In this document: positions 17,823-25,369 of the stretch, piece after piece | Layout: each line of letters opens with the position of its first letter | How positions within the stretch are numbered: the stretch's first letter is position 1 | Translations under genes and position numbers: made by a program | Assembly (NCBI GenBank): GCA_036391875.1 | Contig: DASVZA010000007.1 | Span: 62,001-126,000 of the forward strand | Direction of reading: 5' to 3' | Origin: Parasulfuritortus sp036391875 | GTDB lineage: Bacteria; Pseudomonadota; Gammaproteobacteria; Burkholderiales; Thiobacillaceae | DNA length: 64,000 nt | The notes under the pieces: model-generated | Seen by the model: only the letters and a program-made list of their open reading frames with translations | Told to the model about the DNA's origin: nothing | The model's database searches: none

Positions 17823-20800
17823 GCCGGCTCCCCTGCGGATTCCTGCCGCGCGAGCTGCCTGCGCCGCCAGTGTAGATACAGCGCCGGGATCAGGTTGGTG
17901 CTGCGCAGCGCGCTCCAGAGCAGCCCGCCGAGGATCACCACGGCCAGCCCCTGCTCCGGCGCGGCGCCCTCGCCCAGGCCCAGTGCGGTCGGCAGCATGC
18001 CGAGCACGGCGGTGACCGCGGTCAGCACGATCGGACGGAAGCGCACCTGGATCGCGTCGCGCACCGCCTGCTCGACCGGCATGCCGGCGCTCTCGTTGCG
18101 GCGGACCCGGTCGAGCAGCACGATGGAGTGGCGCAGGCCGATGCCCACCAGGGTCAGGAAGCCGACCATGCCGGTGGCATTCAGCCCCACGCCGCTCAAG
18201 ACCAGCGCCACCGTGCCGCCGGTGAGCGCCAGCGGAATCTCGAGCAGCAGAATGCCCGGAATCAGCAGGCCGTCGAACTGCAGCAGCAGGATGCCGACCA
18301 TGATCGCGAACGCCGCGAGCGTCGCCAGCAGCAGCCCGAGTGCGGCCTGCTCGAGCTCGGCCGCCAGGCCGCCGAAGCCGATGCGGTAGCCGGGCGGCAG
18401 ATGAAGGCTCGCCAAGGCGCTCCGCGCCGCGGCCTCGGTGCTCCCCAGCGGCCCGGTCGGCGTAGCCAGGATGTCCAGGGCACGGGCGCCGGCGATGTGG
18501 CGGATCTGGTTGGGCGTCTCGACCAGGGTCAGGCTCGCCAGCTCACCCAGCGGAGTCCAGCCGCCAACGCTGCGGATCGGCAGCGCGGCCAGTTCGCCGA
18601 GCGAGCGCTGCGGCGCGTCGGCCAGCCGCAGGTAGAGGTCCAGCGGCACGTTGCCCTCGGGCACACGGCTGACGATCTGGCCGTCGATCAGCGGCTCGAG
18701 CTGCGCGTAGAGTGTCGCCGGGCTCAGGCCATGGAGCGCGAGGTCCTGTGCCCTGGGCTCGATCTGCAACTGGGTGACGGGGTAGCCGTCGTTGTTGAAC
18801 ACGTCGCTCAAGGCGGGAATGCGGCGCAGGCGCGCCGCGATCTCGTCCGAAAGATGGCGCAGTTCGGCCACCCGGGCGCCGAACACGTGGATCACGAAGG
18901 GCTGCGGCAATCCCGAGAGACTCTCGCCGACCCGCTCGATGGTCGGGGTGTCCACCGCGAGCTGCACGCCCGGCATCTGCGACTCGTTGCGGATCTGTTC
19001 GCCAAGCGCGTCCAGGGCATTGACGCTCACGCCGGGCTTGAGCGCCACCTGGATCTCGCCGGCGTAAGCGGGCTCGGTGTACGTGGTCGACGAGGCAGAG
19101 CCGATGCGGGCGTAGACATGCGCGACCGCCGGATCGCGCAGCAGCCGGGCGGTGATGCGCTGCACGGCCAAACGGGTGTCGAGCAGCGACGCCCCCGGCG
19201 GCAGGGTAAAGGACTCGAGCAACGCGCCCTCGTTGGGTAGCGGCGGGAAGTTGATCGGCACCAGCACCAAGCCGGCCAGGCTGATCAGGAGCACCGCGAA
19301 GGTGATTGCCAGGCTGGTCCGGGGTGCGCGCGCGACCCAATCGAACAGCCGCTCGTTCCAGCGCTGCAGCCGGCGAAGCAGGCGTTGGCCGCTGCTCGTC
19401 CCAGGACTCGGCCGGGCGTCGATGAAGCCCAGGCCCAGGGGAATGAGGCTCAGGGAGACCAGCAGCGAGGCGAGCAGCGCCAGGATCATGGCCAGCGAGA
19501 AGGGGATGAAGAACAGCCCGACCAGGCCTCCGACGAACAGCAGAGGAACGTAGATGGCGATGTTGGTGAGGGTGCCGGTGACGTCCGGCACCACGATGCC
19601 TTTGACGCCGTTCCAGACGCCCTGCCAGTGCGCGTCGCCGCTCTCCCAGCGGTGATAGATGCTCTCCAGCACGATGATCGCGTCGTCGGCCAGCAGGCCG
19701 ACCGCGACCGACAGCGCCCCGAGCGTCATCAGGTTGAGGTCCTGGCCCAGCGCGTGCAGAGCGGCGATGCCCAGCGCCAGCGACAAGGGAATGCTCAACG
19801 CCAGCACCACGATGCCGCGCCCGGCGCCCAGCACCCAGAACAATACCAGCACGGCCAATGCGGCCCCGATCAGCAGGTTGCGGCCGAGATCCGCCCCGAC
19901 GATGCCGACCAGGCGGCCCTGATCGTAGCTCCGCACCCAGCGTACGCCGGGAGGCAGTTGCGACAGGGTGTCGTCCAGCGCGGCCCGCACGGCCTTCGTG
20001 ACCGCCAGGGTCGACGCCCCGGGCTGCTTGATGACGGTCAGCGCCACGCTGGGGTGGCCGTCCAGGGCCACGGCGTTGTGGGCCGGCTCGGCGGAGCGGA
20101 CGATGCGCGCCAATGCCTGCAGCGGGATCGTCCCCTCCTGGGTCGCCACGGGAATCCTGGCCAAGGCGTCGACGGTAACGGGCAGGTTGCGCGCCTCGAT
20201 CAGCACGTCGTTGTGGCCGAGGGTCATGTAGCCGGCGGGTTCGAGCAGGACCTGGGACCGCACCGCCTGCACGACCTGCTCCACGCTCACCCCGTAGCGC
20301 CGCATGGCCCCGAGGTCGGGCTGGATCCACAGGGCCTCGTCGCCGGCACCGTAAACCTGCACGAATTGCACGCCTGGGATCGCGCGCAGGGCCGGGGCGA
20401 CGTCGGCCAGCACGACACGCTGCACCAAGGCCGGGGCGACGCCGGCCGGTATCCGCGCGGTATAGTCGGCGACTTCGTTGATCGCGTTGCCCATGATCTG
20501 TGCCACGGGGTGGGCTTGCGCGGGCAACTGCCCCCGCACGCGGTCGATCGCACCGTTGACCGCCTGCAGATCGACCTGCGCGCTGCTTCCCTGCCGGAAG
20601 CGCACGTCGATCTCGACGGTGCCGTTGCCCATGACCGAGCGCACGCTGCGCAAATTCGTCAAGGTCTGAATCTGGCTCTCGAGGGGGTAGACGACCAGAT
20701 GTTCGAGCTCGGTCGCGGTCGTTCCCGGAAGGTGCGCTGTGACGCCGATCTGCGGATATTCGAACTGCGGCAGCACCTCGATCGGGGTGTGCACGAATGC

Positions 20801-20890
20801 ATTCACGGCCCACAGCAGCACGGCGCCGAGCACGAGCAGCCAGAGCAGCCGGCGCCGCAACAGGCGGGGTACGGAAATGTCCGTCGGCAT
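17819..20890 (-). CDS. RND family efflux pump inner-membrane transporter
   Basis: A 1023-residue proton-driven AcrB/CzcA-superfamily transporter. The N-terminus has one membrane helix followed by EVLPQFEYPQIGVTAHLPGT. The TM4 proton-relay motif reads LLADDAIIVLES with the aspartate pair intact, as in drug- and organic-exporting pumps. The heavy-metal subgroup usually has a single aspartate there, but some sequence features (VLPQFEYPQI, IRSVGGWTPLGELA) are Czc-like, so substrate class is uncertain. I chose ATG 20890, two bases after the adaptor stop; the frame stays open upstream but is not coding. Coupled to the channel gene by a four-base overlap. Confidence 0.9.
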   Translation of the reverse strand: MPTDISVPRLLRRRLLWLLVLGAVLLWAVNAFVHTPIEVLPQFEYPQIGVTAHLPGTTATELEHLVVYPLESQIQTLTNLRSVRSVMGNGTVEIDVRFRQGSSAQVDLQAVNGAIDRVRGQLPAQAHPVAQIMGNAINEVADYTARIPAGVAPALVQRVVLADVAPALRAIPGVQFVQVYGAGDEALWIQPDLGAMRRYGVSVEQVVQAVRSQVLLEPAGYMTLGHNDVLIEARNLPVTVDALARIPVATQEGTIPLQALARIVRSAEPAHNAVALDGHPSVALTVIKQPGASTLAVTKAVRAALDDTLSQLPPGVRWVRSYDQGRLVGIVGADLGRNLLIGAALAVLVLFWVLGAGRGIVVLALSIPLSLALGIAALHALGQDLNLMTLGALSVAVGLLADDAIIVLESIYHRWESGDAHWQGVWNGVKGIVVPDVTGTLTNIAIYVPLLFVGGLVGLFFIPFSLAMILALLASLLVSLSLIPLGLGFIDARPSPGTSSGQRLLRRLQRWNERLFDWVARAPRTSLAITFAVLLISLAGLVLVPINFPPLPNEGALLESFTLPPGASLLDTRLAVQRITARLLRDPAVAHVYARIGSASSTTYTEPAYAGEIQVALKPGVSVNALDALGEQIRNESQMPGVQLAVDTPTIERVGESLSGLPQPFVIHVFGARVAELRHLSDEIAARLRRIPALSDVFNNDGYPVTQLQIEPRAQDLALHGLSPATLYAQLEPLIDGQIVSRVPEGNVPLDLYLRLADAPQRSLGELAALPIRSVGGWTPLGELASLTLVETPNQIRHIAGARALDILATPTGPLGSTEAAARSALASLHLPPGYRIGFGGLAAELEQAALGLLLATLAAFAIMVGILLLQFDGLLIPGILLLEIPLALTGGTVALVLSGVGLNATGMVGFLTLVGIGLRHSIVLLDRVRRNESAGMPVEQAVRDAIQVRFRPIVLTAVTAVLGMLPTALGLGEGAAPEQGLAVVILGGLLWSALRSTNLIPALYLHWRRRQLARQESAGEPA

Positions 20891-20892
20891 GG

Positions 20893-21984
20893 TCAATCCG
20901 GCGGCTGATAGGACTGTGCGATGCCGCGGTGATACTCGAGGAAGGCGTCTTGCACCACGACCTGCTGCCCGGGCCGCAGACCGGAAGCGATCCAGGTCTG
21001 CCACCCTCGGCTCGGCCCCGGGACCACCTGCTGGGGCTTGTCGCCCTGGGGCGTGCGTACCAGCACCCACCAGGCGCCTCGATCCAGGATCAGCGCGCTC
21101 GTCGGCACCGCGACCATCCGACGTGGCGGCCCCTCCAGGACGACCGTTCCCCATTGCCCATTCATCCACCATGGCGGCAAAACGGACGCCGTCGGGACCA
21201 GGCCGACGCGCAAGCCGGCGTCGGCCGCGAGGCCGGGCGAGATCGCGGCGACCTTGACCGGAATGGCCTTGTCGTCGCCGGACGGCTGGAAGCGACCGGC
21301 CATCCCGGCACGCAGCAGCGCGGCATCTGCGCCGTAGTACGCGGCGCGGATCCATAGTTGCCCCGCAGGCTGCAAGGTCAGCAGGGTTGCGCCCGCCGCC
21401 GCCTGCTCGCCATTTGCCGCCTGCACGGCGAGCACCGTGCCGCCGGCCGGAGCGCGCACGGTCTGCAGATTCTGCGCCTCCCGAAACCGGGCATCTGCGG
21501 TCTGCACTGCAGCGTGCGCCGCGGCCAGGTCGCTCCGTGCGGCGTCGACGGCCTGCCGGGTGGCCAACTGGGCCGCGAACTGGCGCTGAACGATCTCAAG
21601 CGCCCGATTCGCGGCGTCTGCGCGTGCCCGCGCGCTGCTCAGGGTCTGCTCGCGCGCAGTCAGCAGGGCATGCATGCGCGGCCCGCCGATCCGCGCCAGC
21701 TCCTCGCCCGCGACCACGACGCTGCCCGGCACGACCCGCAGGCCGCTCAATGTTCCGGGATCGACCGCACGCACCTGGACGATCGCAATCGGCTCGATCC
21801 GGCCGTAGGCGCTCAAGGAACGGGTCTCGGTCTGCCCGCGGACGGTGGCGGCATCGCCCACCAGGGCATCGGCGGCTAGCGCCCGTGTGCCGACGGCAGC
21901 GAGCAGGCAGGGAACGGCCAGGAGCGGAACAACCGTGCGTAGCAGGGGGGACCCCGATTTGCGGGTCAGACGGTCCGAGACCAT
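20893..21984 (-). CDS. Periplasmic adaptor (membrane fusion) subunit of the RND pump
   Basis: A 363-residue HlyD/RND adaptor. A signal sequence (about 1-38) is followed by a split biotinyl/lipoyl-like domain (VRAVDPGTLSGLRVVPGSVV and VRAPAGGTVLAVQAANGEQ) around an alpha-hairpin (about 105-170) rich in alanine and arginine, then beta-barrel domains. It links the inner-membrane pump to the TolC-like channel. It overlaps the end of the M56 gene by 19 bases, which ties the sensory and efflux genes into one transcript. It lacks extra metal-binding His/Met clusters, so there is no direct evidence for metal export. Confidence 0.88.
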   Translation of the reverse strand: MVSDRLTRKSGSPLLRTVVPLLAVPCLLAAVGTRALAADALVGDAATVRGQTETRSLSAYGRIEPIAIVQVRAVDPGTLSGLRVVPGSVVVAGEELARIGGPRMHALLTAREQTLSSARARADAANRALEIVQRQFAAQLATRQAVDAARSDLAAAHAAVQTADARFREAQNLQTVRAPAGGTVLAVQAANGEQAAAGATLLTLQPAGQLWIRAAYYGADAALLRAGMAGRFQPSGDDKAIPVKVAAISPGLAADAGLRVGLVPTASVLPPWWMNGQWGTVVLEGPPRRMVAVPTSALILDRGAWWVLVRTPQGDKPQQVVPGPSRGWQTWIASGLRPGQQVVVQDAFLEYHRGIAQSYQPPD

Positions 21985-22865
21985 ACCAGCAGAGGATGGA
22001 GGATCGATTCGCCGTACACGGCGCCCAGTGCGCAGGCGATCACGACCATGGCGGCCAGGACGGCGACCACGGCAGTATCGCCGTACCGCACCCAGCCCTG
22101 CGTTCCGGCACTGTCCGGCAAAGGCGAAAGAAGCCTGGCGATGCGCATTTGCAGCGACCGGGCATCGCCGCCGAGCAGGGCGCTATCGATGGGCGCGATC
22201 CGGCGCGTTCCTTGCGGTCGCAGGGCCGAGGAGAATTGCCGGGCGGTTGCCACGACGGCTGCCGCGAGATCGACGCCGGACACCCCGCGGCTGCGGGCCT
22301 CGTCATCGCGTGCGCATTCCAGGATCCCGAGCCAGACAGCGAATCGTTCGCGCGCCCAGGGCCAGGGCCACTGCAGGTCCGTTGCGATCTGGGCAAGCCA
22401 GATGCGCAGCGGATCGCAGTGCCGCACATGGGCCTGCTCGTGTTCCCACGCCGCACGGACCTGCCCCTCATCCAGCGTCCGGGCGAGGAAGGGAGAGAAT
22501 ATGATCCTGGGACGCCAGAGGCCGGCCGTGCAGATCGGCAACTCCGCCGGTTCGCGCACGAGTGCCCATGCGGCCCTGAGTGCCGCGCGGCTCGCGATCA
22601 GCGCGAAGGGCAGGCAGGCCGCGACCAGCAGGCTGCGGTCGACGGGATCAGGCACCGGATCGGGCTCCCGCAGCGCCCAGCCGCAAAGCCAGGCGGCGAC
22701 CAGCAAGGTGGGGACGACGGGCAGCCACAATTGCAGCCAGGCGCGGCGTTCGGCAATCCGCACCGCTTCATCGGGGAGCCGCCGGCGCGGCACCAGCGCC
22801 AGCGGTTGTGCGGCCAAGCCGCCGAACAGGAGCAGCAGGATCGTCAGCAGCGTTTCACGTCCCAT
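21966..22865 (-). CDS. M56-family membrane metallopeptidase (BlaR1/MecR1-like, no sensor domain)
   Basis: A 299-residue membrane protein with N-terminal hydrophobic helices, a cytoplasmic zinc peptidase motif HEQAH (in WEHEQAHVRHCDPLR, about residue 150) and a final membrane helix near the C-terminus. This is the M56 core that in BlaR1/MecR1 cleaves the BlaI/MecI repressor. The roughly 250-residue penicillin-binding sensor domain of BlaR1 is absent, since the protein ends right after the last helix. The inducing signal is therefore not beta-lactam binding to this protein. ATG 22865 overlaps the repressor gene by 11 bases. Confidence 0.88.
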   Translation of the reverse strand: MGRETLLTILLLLFGGLAAQPLALVPRRRLPDEAVRIAERRAWLQLWLPVVPTLLVAAWLCGWALREPDPVPDPVDRSLLVAACLPFALIASRAALRAAWALVREPAELPICTAGLWRPRIIFSPFLARTLDEGQVRAAWEHEQAHVRHCDPLRIWLAQIATDLQWPWPWARERFAVWLGILECARDDEARSRGVSGVDLAAAVVATARQFSSALRPQGTRRIAPIDSALLGGDARSLQMRIARLLSPLPDSAGTQGWVRYGDTAVVAVLAAMVVIACALGAVYGESILHPLLVWSRTV

Positions 22866-23250
22866 GGCCCCGGCTCCTCTTATCCTGGATGGCACGTTCG
22901 AGCTCTTCGAGCAGCTGGGGATCGATATCGCTGACGGCCTCGACCAGCGCGGCCACTGCGGCATTGGGGGCTGGCCCCAGAAAACGGCTCATCAACTGCC
23001 GAGCCCGTACTCGTTCCACCTCGCGCCGATCCACCGTGGGACTGTAGACGAATGCACTGCCCTCGCGCCGGCGCGCGATCAGCCCTTTGTCGCGCAAGCG
23101 ATCGACGACTTTTGCGGTGGTCGTGTAAACGTTGCCGGCGGGAACCCCGAGCCGTTCGTGCAACTCGCGCACGGACGCCGTGCGAAGCTCCCATAGCAGG
23201 GTAAGCACCGCGAATTCAAGATCGTCGGCAGGCTGGCGAAAGCTGGGCAT
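22855..23250 (-). CDS. BlaI/MecI/CopY-family transcriptional repressor
   Basis: A 131-residue winged-helix repressor. The N-terminal DNA-binding domain (residues 1-75) contains LEFAVLTLLWELRTASVREL and VYTTTAKVVDRLRDKGLI, the family hallmark. The C-terminal helices dimerise. It is the first gene of the efflux operon, and a near-perfect operator sits immediately upstream, so it represses its own operon. Cleavage by the overlapping M56 peptidase would release repression, by analogy with BlaR1-BlaI (inference). There are no CopY-type metal-binding cysteines at the C-terminus, which argues against direct copper sensing. Confidence 0.92.
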   Translation of the reverse strand: MPSFRQPADDLEFAVLTLLWELRTASVRELHERLGVPAGNVYTTTAKVVDRLRDKGLIARRREGSAFVYSPTVDRREVERVRARQLMSRFLGPAPNAAVAALVEAVSDIDPQLLEELERAIQDKRSRGHGT

Positions 23251-23256
23251 AAGATC

Positions 23257-23285
23257 AAACTACGACCCATGTCGTAGTTTGTCAA
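23257..23285 (-). promoter_or_regulatory. BlaI-type operator overlapping a sigma70 promoter; likely leaderless transcript
   Basis: Perfect inverted repeat AAACTACGAC-N4-GTCGTAGTTT at 23257-23280, the CTACGAC/GTCGTAG form expected of BlaI/MecI-family operators. On the minus strand TTGACA (23285-23280), a 17-base spacer and TAGTTT (23262-23257) make a good sigma70 promoter, and the palindrome fills the spacer and -10. Only six bases (GATCTT) separate the -10 from the repressor ATG at 23250, so transcription should start at or within a base of the ATG. Confidence 0.85.
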
Positions 23286-23502
23286 TCGTTGCGCGATGCC
23301 GATGGCACAGCTTCCCTATTCGGCCTTGAAGAGGACGCCCGAGGGGCAATGGAACGACCGATCACTGGCAACCCATTGGCCACCGGCAGTCTCGATTGGC
23401 GGCCATGCTGATCGTCGATGTGGCCGCGGCGTACCCGAACGCCCGCCGCTGATTTCAAGTCGAAATTGGATTCCTGTCGCCCTCATGGCGTGCAGGCGTC
23501 CC

Positions 23503-23931
23503 TCACCGGAAGGTGAGCAACCCCACACCGAAGACGATCGCCGCAATGCCGACGGCCTGCAGGCCGGCCAACTGCTCGCCGAGAAAGAAATAGGCGAGCA
23601 GCGCCGCGACCAGCGGGTAGGCCCCAGACACGGCCAGGGCCACCCCCGAGCTCAGGCCCGGCGAGGCCATGGCCTTGATCAGGAAGATATTGCCCACGGC
23701 GCCGCTCAAGGCGACCAGCACGAGCCAGGGGAGGCTGCCGGCCATCTTGTCGGCAGGGAAAGGATCCGAGCGGACCAGCGCGATCGCCGCGGAAATGATC
23801 GCGCCCAACAGCATGACCAGCGCGACCGCCCACTCCCCCTGGATCTCCTTGATGGACAGCAGCTTGTAGGAGAAGCCCCAGACGCCGTAGAGCATGAGGG
23901 ACACCAGAGCGAGCATCAAACCTTGAGTCAT
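23503..23931 (-). CDS. Small EamA/DMT-superfamily membrane protein
   Basis: A 142-residue inner-membrane protein with four to five hydrophobic helices and one EamA repeat, ending GIAAIVFGVGLLTFR. Most drug/metabolite transporters have two such repeats (about 300 residues). Single-repeat proteins act as dimers, as do the SMR proteins, so this may be a complete gene. The start MTQGLMLALVSLMLYGVWGF is standard for the group. It lies between the BlaI operator and the AraC remnant, on the same strand as both, with no overlap. Substrate unknown. Confidence 0.8.
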   Translation of the reverse strand: MTQGLMLALVSLMLYGVWGFSYKLLSIKEIQGEWAVALVMLLGAIISAAIALVRSDPFPADKMAGSLPWLVLVALSGAVGNIFLIKAMASPGLSSGVALAVSGAYPLVAALLAYFFLGEQLAGLQAVGIAAIVFGVGLLTFR

Positions 23932-24094
23932 ACCTGATCCGTATCGAATGCGAAGGCGCGCATGATACGCACGATCGGACGGGAAGGCGCAAACAGGTCC
24001 GGAAGTGGGTCAGACTCGAGTTTATTGGCGTGTGAAGCAAAGCAGGAGAAGCGTTCACCTGGCTTCGTCGTCCGCTCGGCTTGGCATTTCAACG

Positions 24095-24255
24095 GCCCGC
24101 CTTTACGACCCGTGATATCGTCGTATCCGGCTACAGCTCGCCGAACAGCTTCCTGCAATCCAGCAAGAAGCACCCGAATTCTCAGGCAGCGGCGGCTTCG
24201 GTGACCGAGTCCATTTTCCTGGCAGGCAGCGGATCGGGTTCAGGCGCCGCGCCAG
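24095..24255 (-). pseudogene. Decayed fragment of an EutR-like AraC regulator (C-terminal HTH end)
   Basis: Reading the minus strand from 24255 gives LARRLNPIRCLPGKMDSVTE then AAAA, a stop, EFGCFLLDCRKLFGEL, another stop and PDTTISR. This matches the last 50 residues of the intact AraC protein at 25370-26332 (RARRLNQVRHLLKEVDSVTE, YRKLFGELPSDTMRR), with two stops and several substitutions. DNA identity is obvious over CGGCGCCTGAAC, GACTCGGTCACCGAAG and GGAAGCTGTTCGGCGAGCTG. The fragment begins directly after, and in the same frame as, the TAG stop of the heptad-repeat protein. It is a dead duplicate. Confidence 0.8.
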
Positions 24256-25110
24256 CTAAGGCAACTCCGGCTCGGCAGGGACCTTGCCCGTATCGTCCAG
24301 CGGCTCGTCTGTCGCCTTCTCGGCAAAAAAGCCCGGGCAGTAACAGTCGTTTGCACTCATGGTCGCTTCCCTCAGCTTGATCTCGCTCTCGCGCACTTTC
24401 AGTTCACGTTCCCGGTCCGCCGCTTCCTTCTTCAGCATCTCCAGCGAAAACTCATGCATGTTCTTCAGCATCAGGTTCATGTTTTCGTAGATGAGCGGAT
24501 AGGGATCAGCAGCTGCCTGCTGCGCCGCGACGGCCTTCTTGTATTCGAAGTAGGCGCCGTTGTCGCTCACGAGCGCGGCGATATCCGTCACCATGTCGGC
24601 CAATAGCTTGATGGTGTGTTCGATCAGGACGGATTCGTTGATGATCAACTGTTCCGTGTAGACGATCAGCTGGGACTCATACAGGATCTTGTCGCCGAAT
24701 TCGCCGATCTTGTCGGCCATGAACAGGATTCGATCGGACATTTCGCCGATCCGGTCGGCCATCACGCCGATCTGGACCGCCATGAACAGGATCCGGTTCG
24801 CCATCGGCCCCACCGCCTCGCCCTTGGCGGCGAATTGGTAGCCGAGATCCATGCCGTGGTAGGCGAATACAAAACCCAGGTCCATGCCATGCGTGGCAAA
24901 CTTGGCGGCGAGTTCCATGCCCTCCTTCGCCACATCCTTCCAGCTCGCAGCTCCGTCTATGGCCTGCTTGATGACATCGCCCGCCATCGTCGACCCGGCG
25001 CGCCTCGACAGCATGGTGCTGTGTACTTCCTGCATGTGTTTGTGCAAGGAGGCCGCGAGGTCGGCAAGCTGACCGATCCCGTTGCCGCTGCCTTCGTTGA
25101 AGCCAAGCAT
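24256..25110 (-). CDS. Heptad/hendecad-repeat protein of unknown function
   Basis: I do not recognise this 284-residue protein. It has no signal peptide and no clear membrane helix. Residues 71-103 hold three 11-residue repeats (FATHGMDLGFV, FAYHGMDLGYQ, FAAKGEAVGPM). Residues 103-180 follow as about eleven uninterrupted seven-residue units such as MANRILF, MAVQIGV, MADRIGE, MSDRILF, MADKIGE, FGDKILY. Units place Met/Phe and Ile/Leu at fixed positions, giving a long amphipathic helix suited to self-assembly or to coating a lipid or polymer surface. A charged helix and a CYC motif end the protein. ATG 25110 has an excellent GGGAGGAAAC; the frame continues upstream without a better start. It lies between an intact and a decayed AraC gene. 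Confidence 0.7.
   Translation of the reverse strand: MLGFNEGSGNGIGQLADLAASLHKHMQEVHSTMLSRRAGSTMAGDVIKQAIDGAASWKDVAKEGMELAAKFATHGMDLGFVFAYHGMDLGYQFAAKGEAVGPMANRILFMAVQIGVMADRIGEMSDRILFMADKIGEFGDKILYESQLIVYTEQLIINESVLIEHTIKLLADMVTDIAALVSDNGAYFEYKKAVAAQQAAADPYPLIYENMNLMLKNMHEFSLEMLKKEAADRERELKVRESEIKLREATMSANDCYCPGFFAEKATDEPLDDTGKVPAEPELP
24571..24900 (-). repeat. In-gene tandem repeats encoding 11- and 7-residue units
   Basis: Three 33-base units (about 24900-24802) followed by about eleven 21-base units (about 24804-24571). They encode the hendecads and heptads of the protein at 24256-25110. Protein-level periodicity is clear; DNA units are diverged, so the expansion is old or under selection. 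Confidence 0.75.
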
Positions 25111-25369
25111 GTTTCCTCCCTTGTTCCACTCCCCGAGCGTAATCGGTTTTTCCGTTGAATGCCCGGGAGTACCTAGATCTTGGGACACCGGTAATTCAAA
25201 CTCCCTGAATAATATCGAAATCCGATGCCTCATATTCGGATCGGACATGCTTTTACAAAAAACGAAATGCCGATCCTGAGCACACAACTCGAGCACTTGA
25301 TCACCGATGAGCAGCAACCCGGCGCAAACCAGCAAGGACCGCTGGCTGAACTGTTTCTAGTGGCAGTCG

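Noticed and set aside
21966..22865. Calling the M56 protein a beta-lactam sensor BlaR1
   Set aside because: The protein ends after its last membrane helix and has no penicillin-binding domain.
23296..23937. A 213-codon plus-strand frame over the EamA gene and the BlaI upstream region
   Set aside because: Antisense to the EamA-like gene with shadow-type composition; no membrane or domain features.
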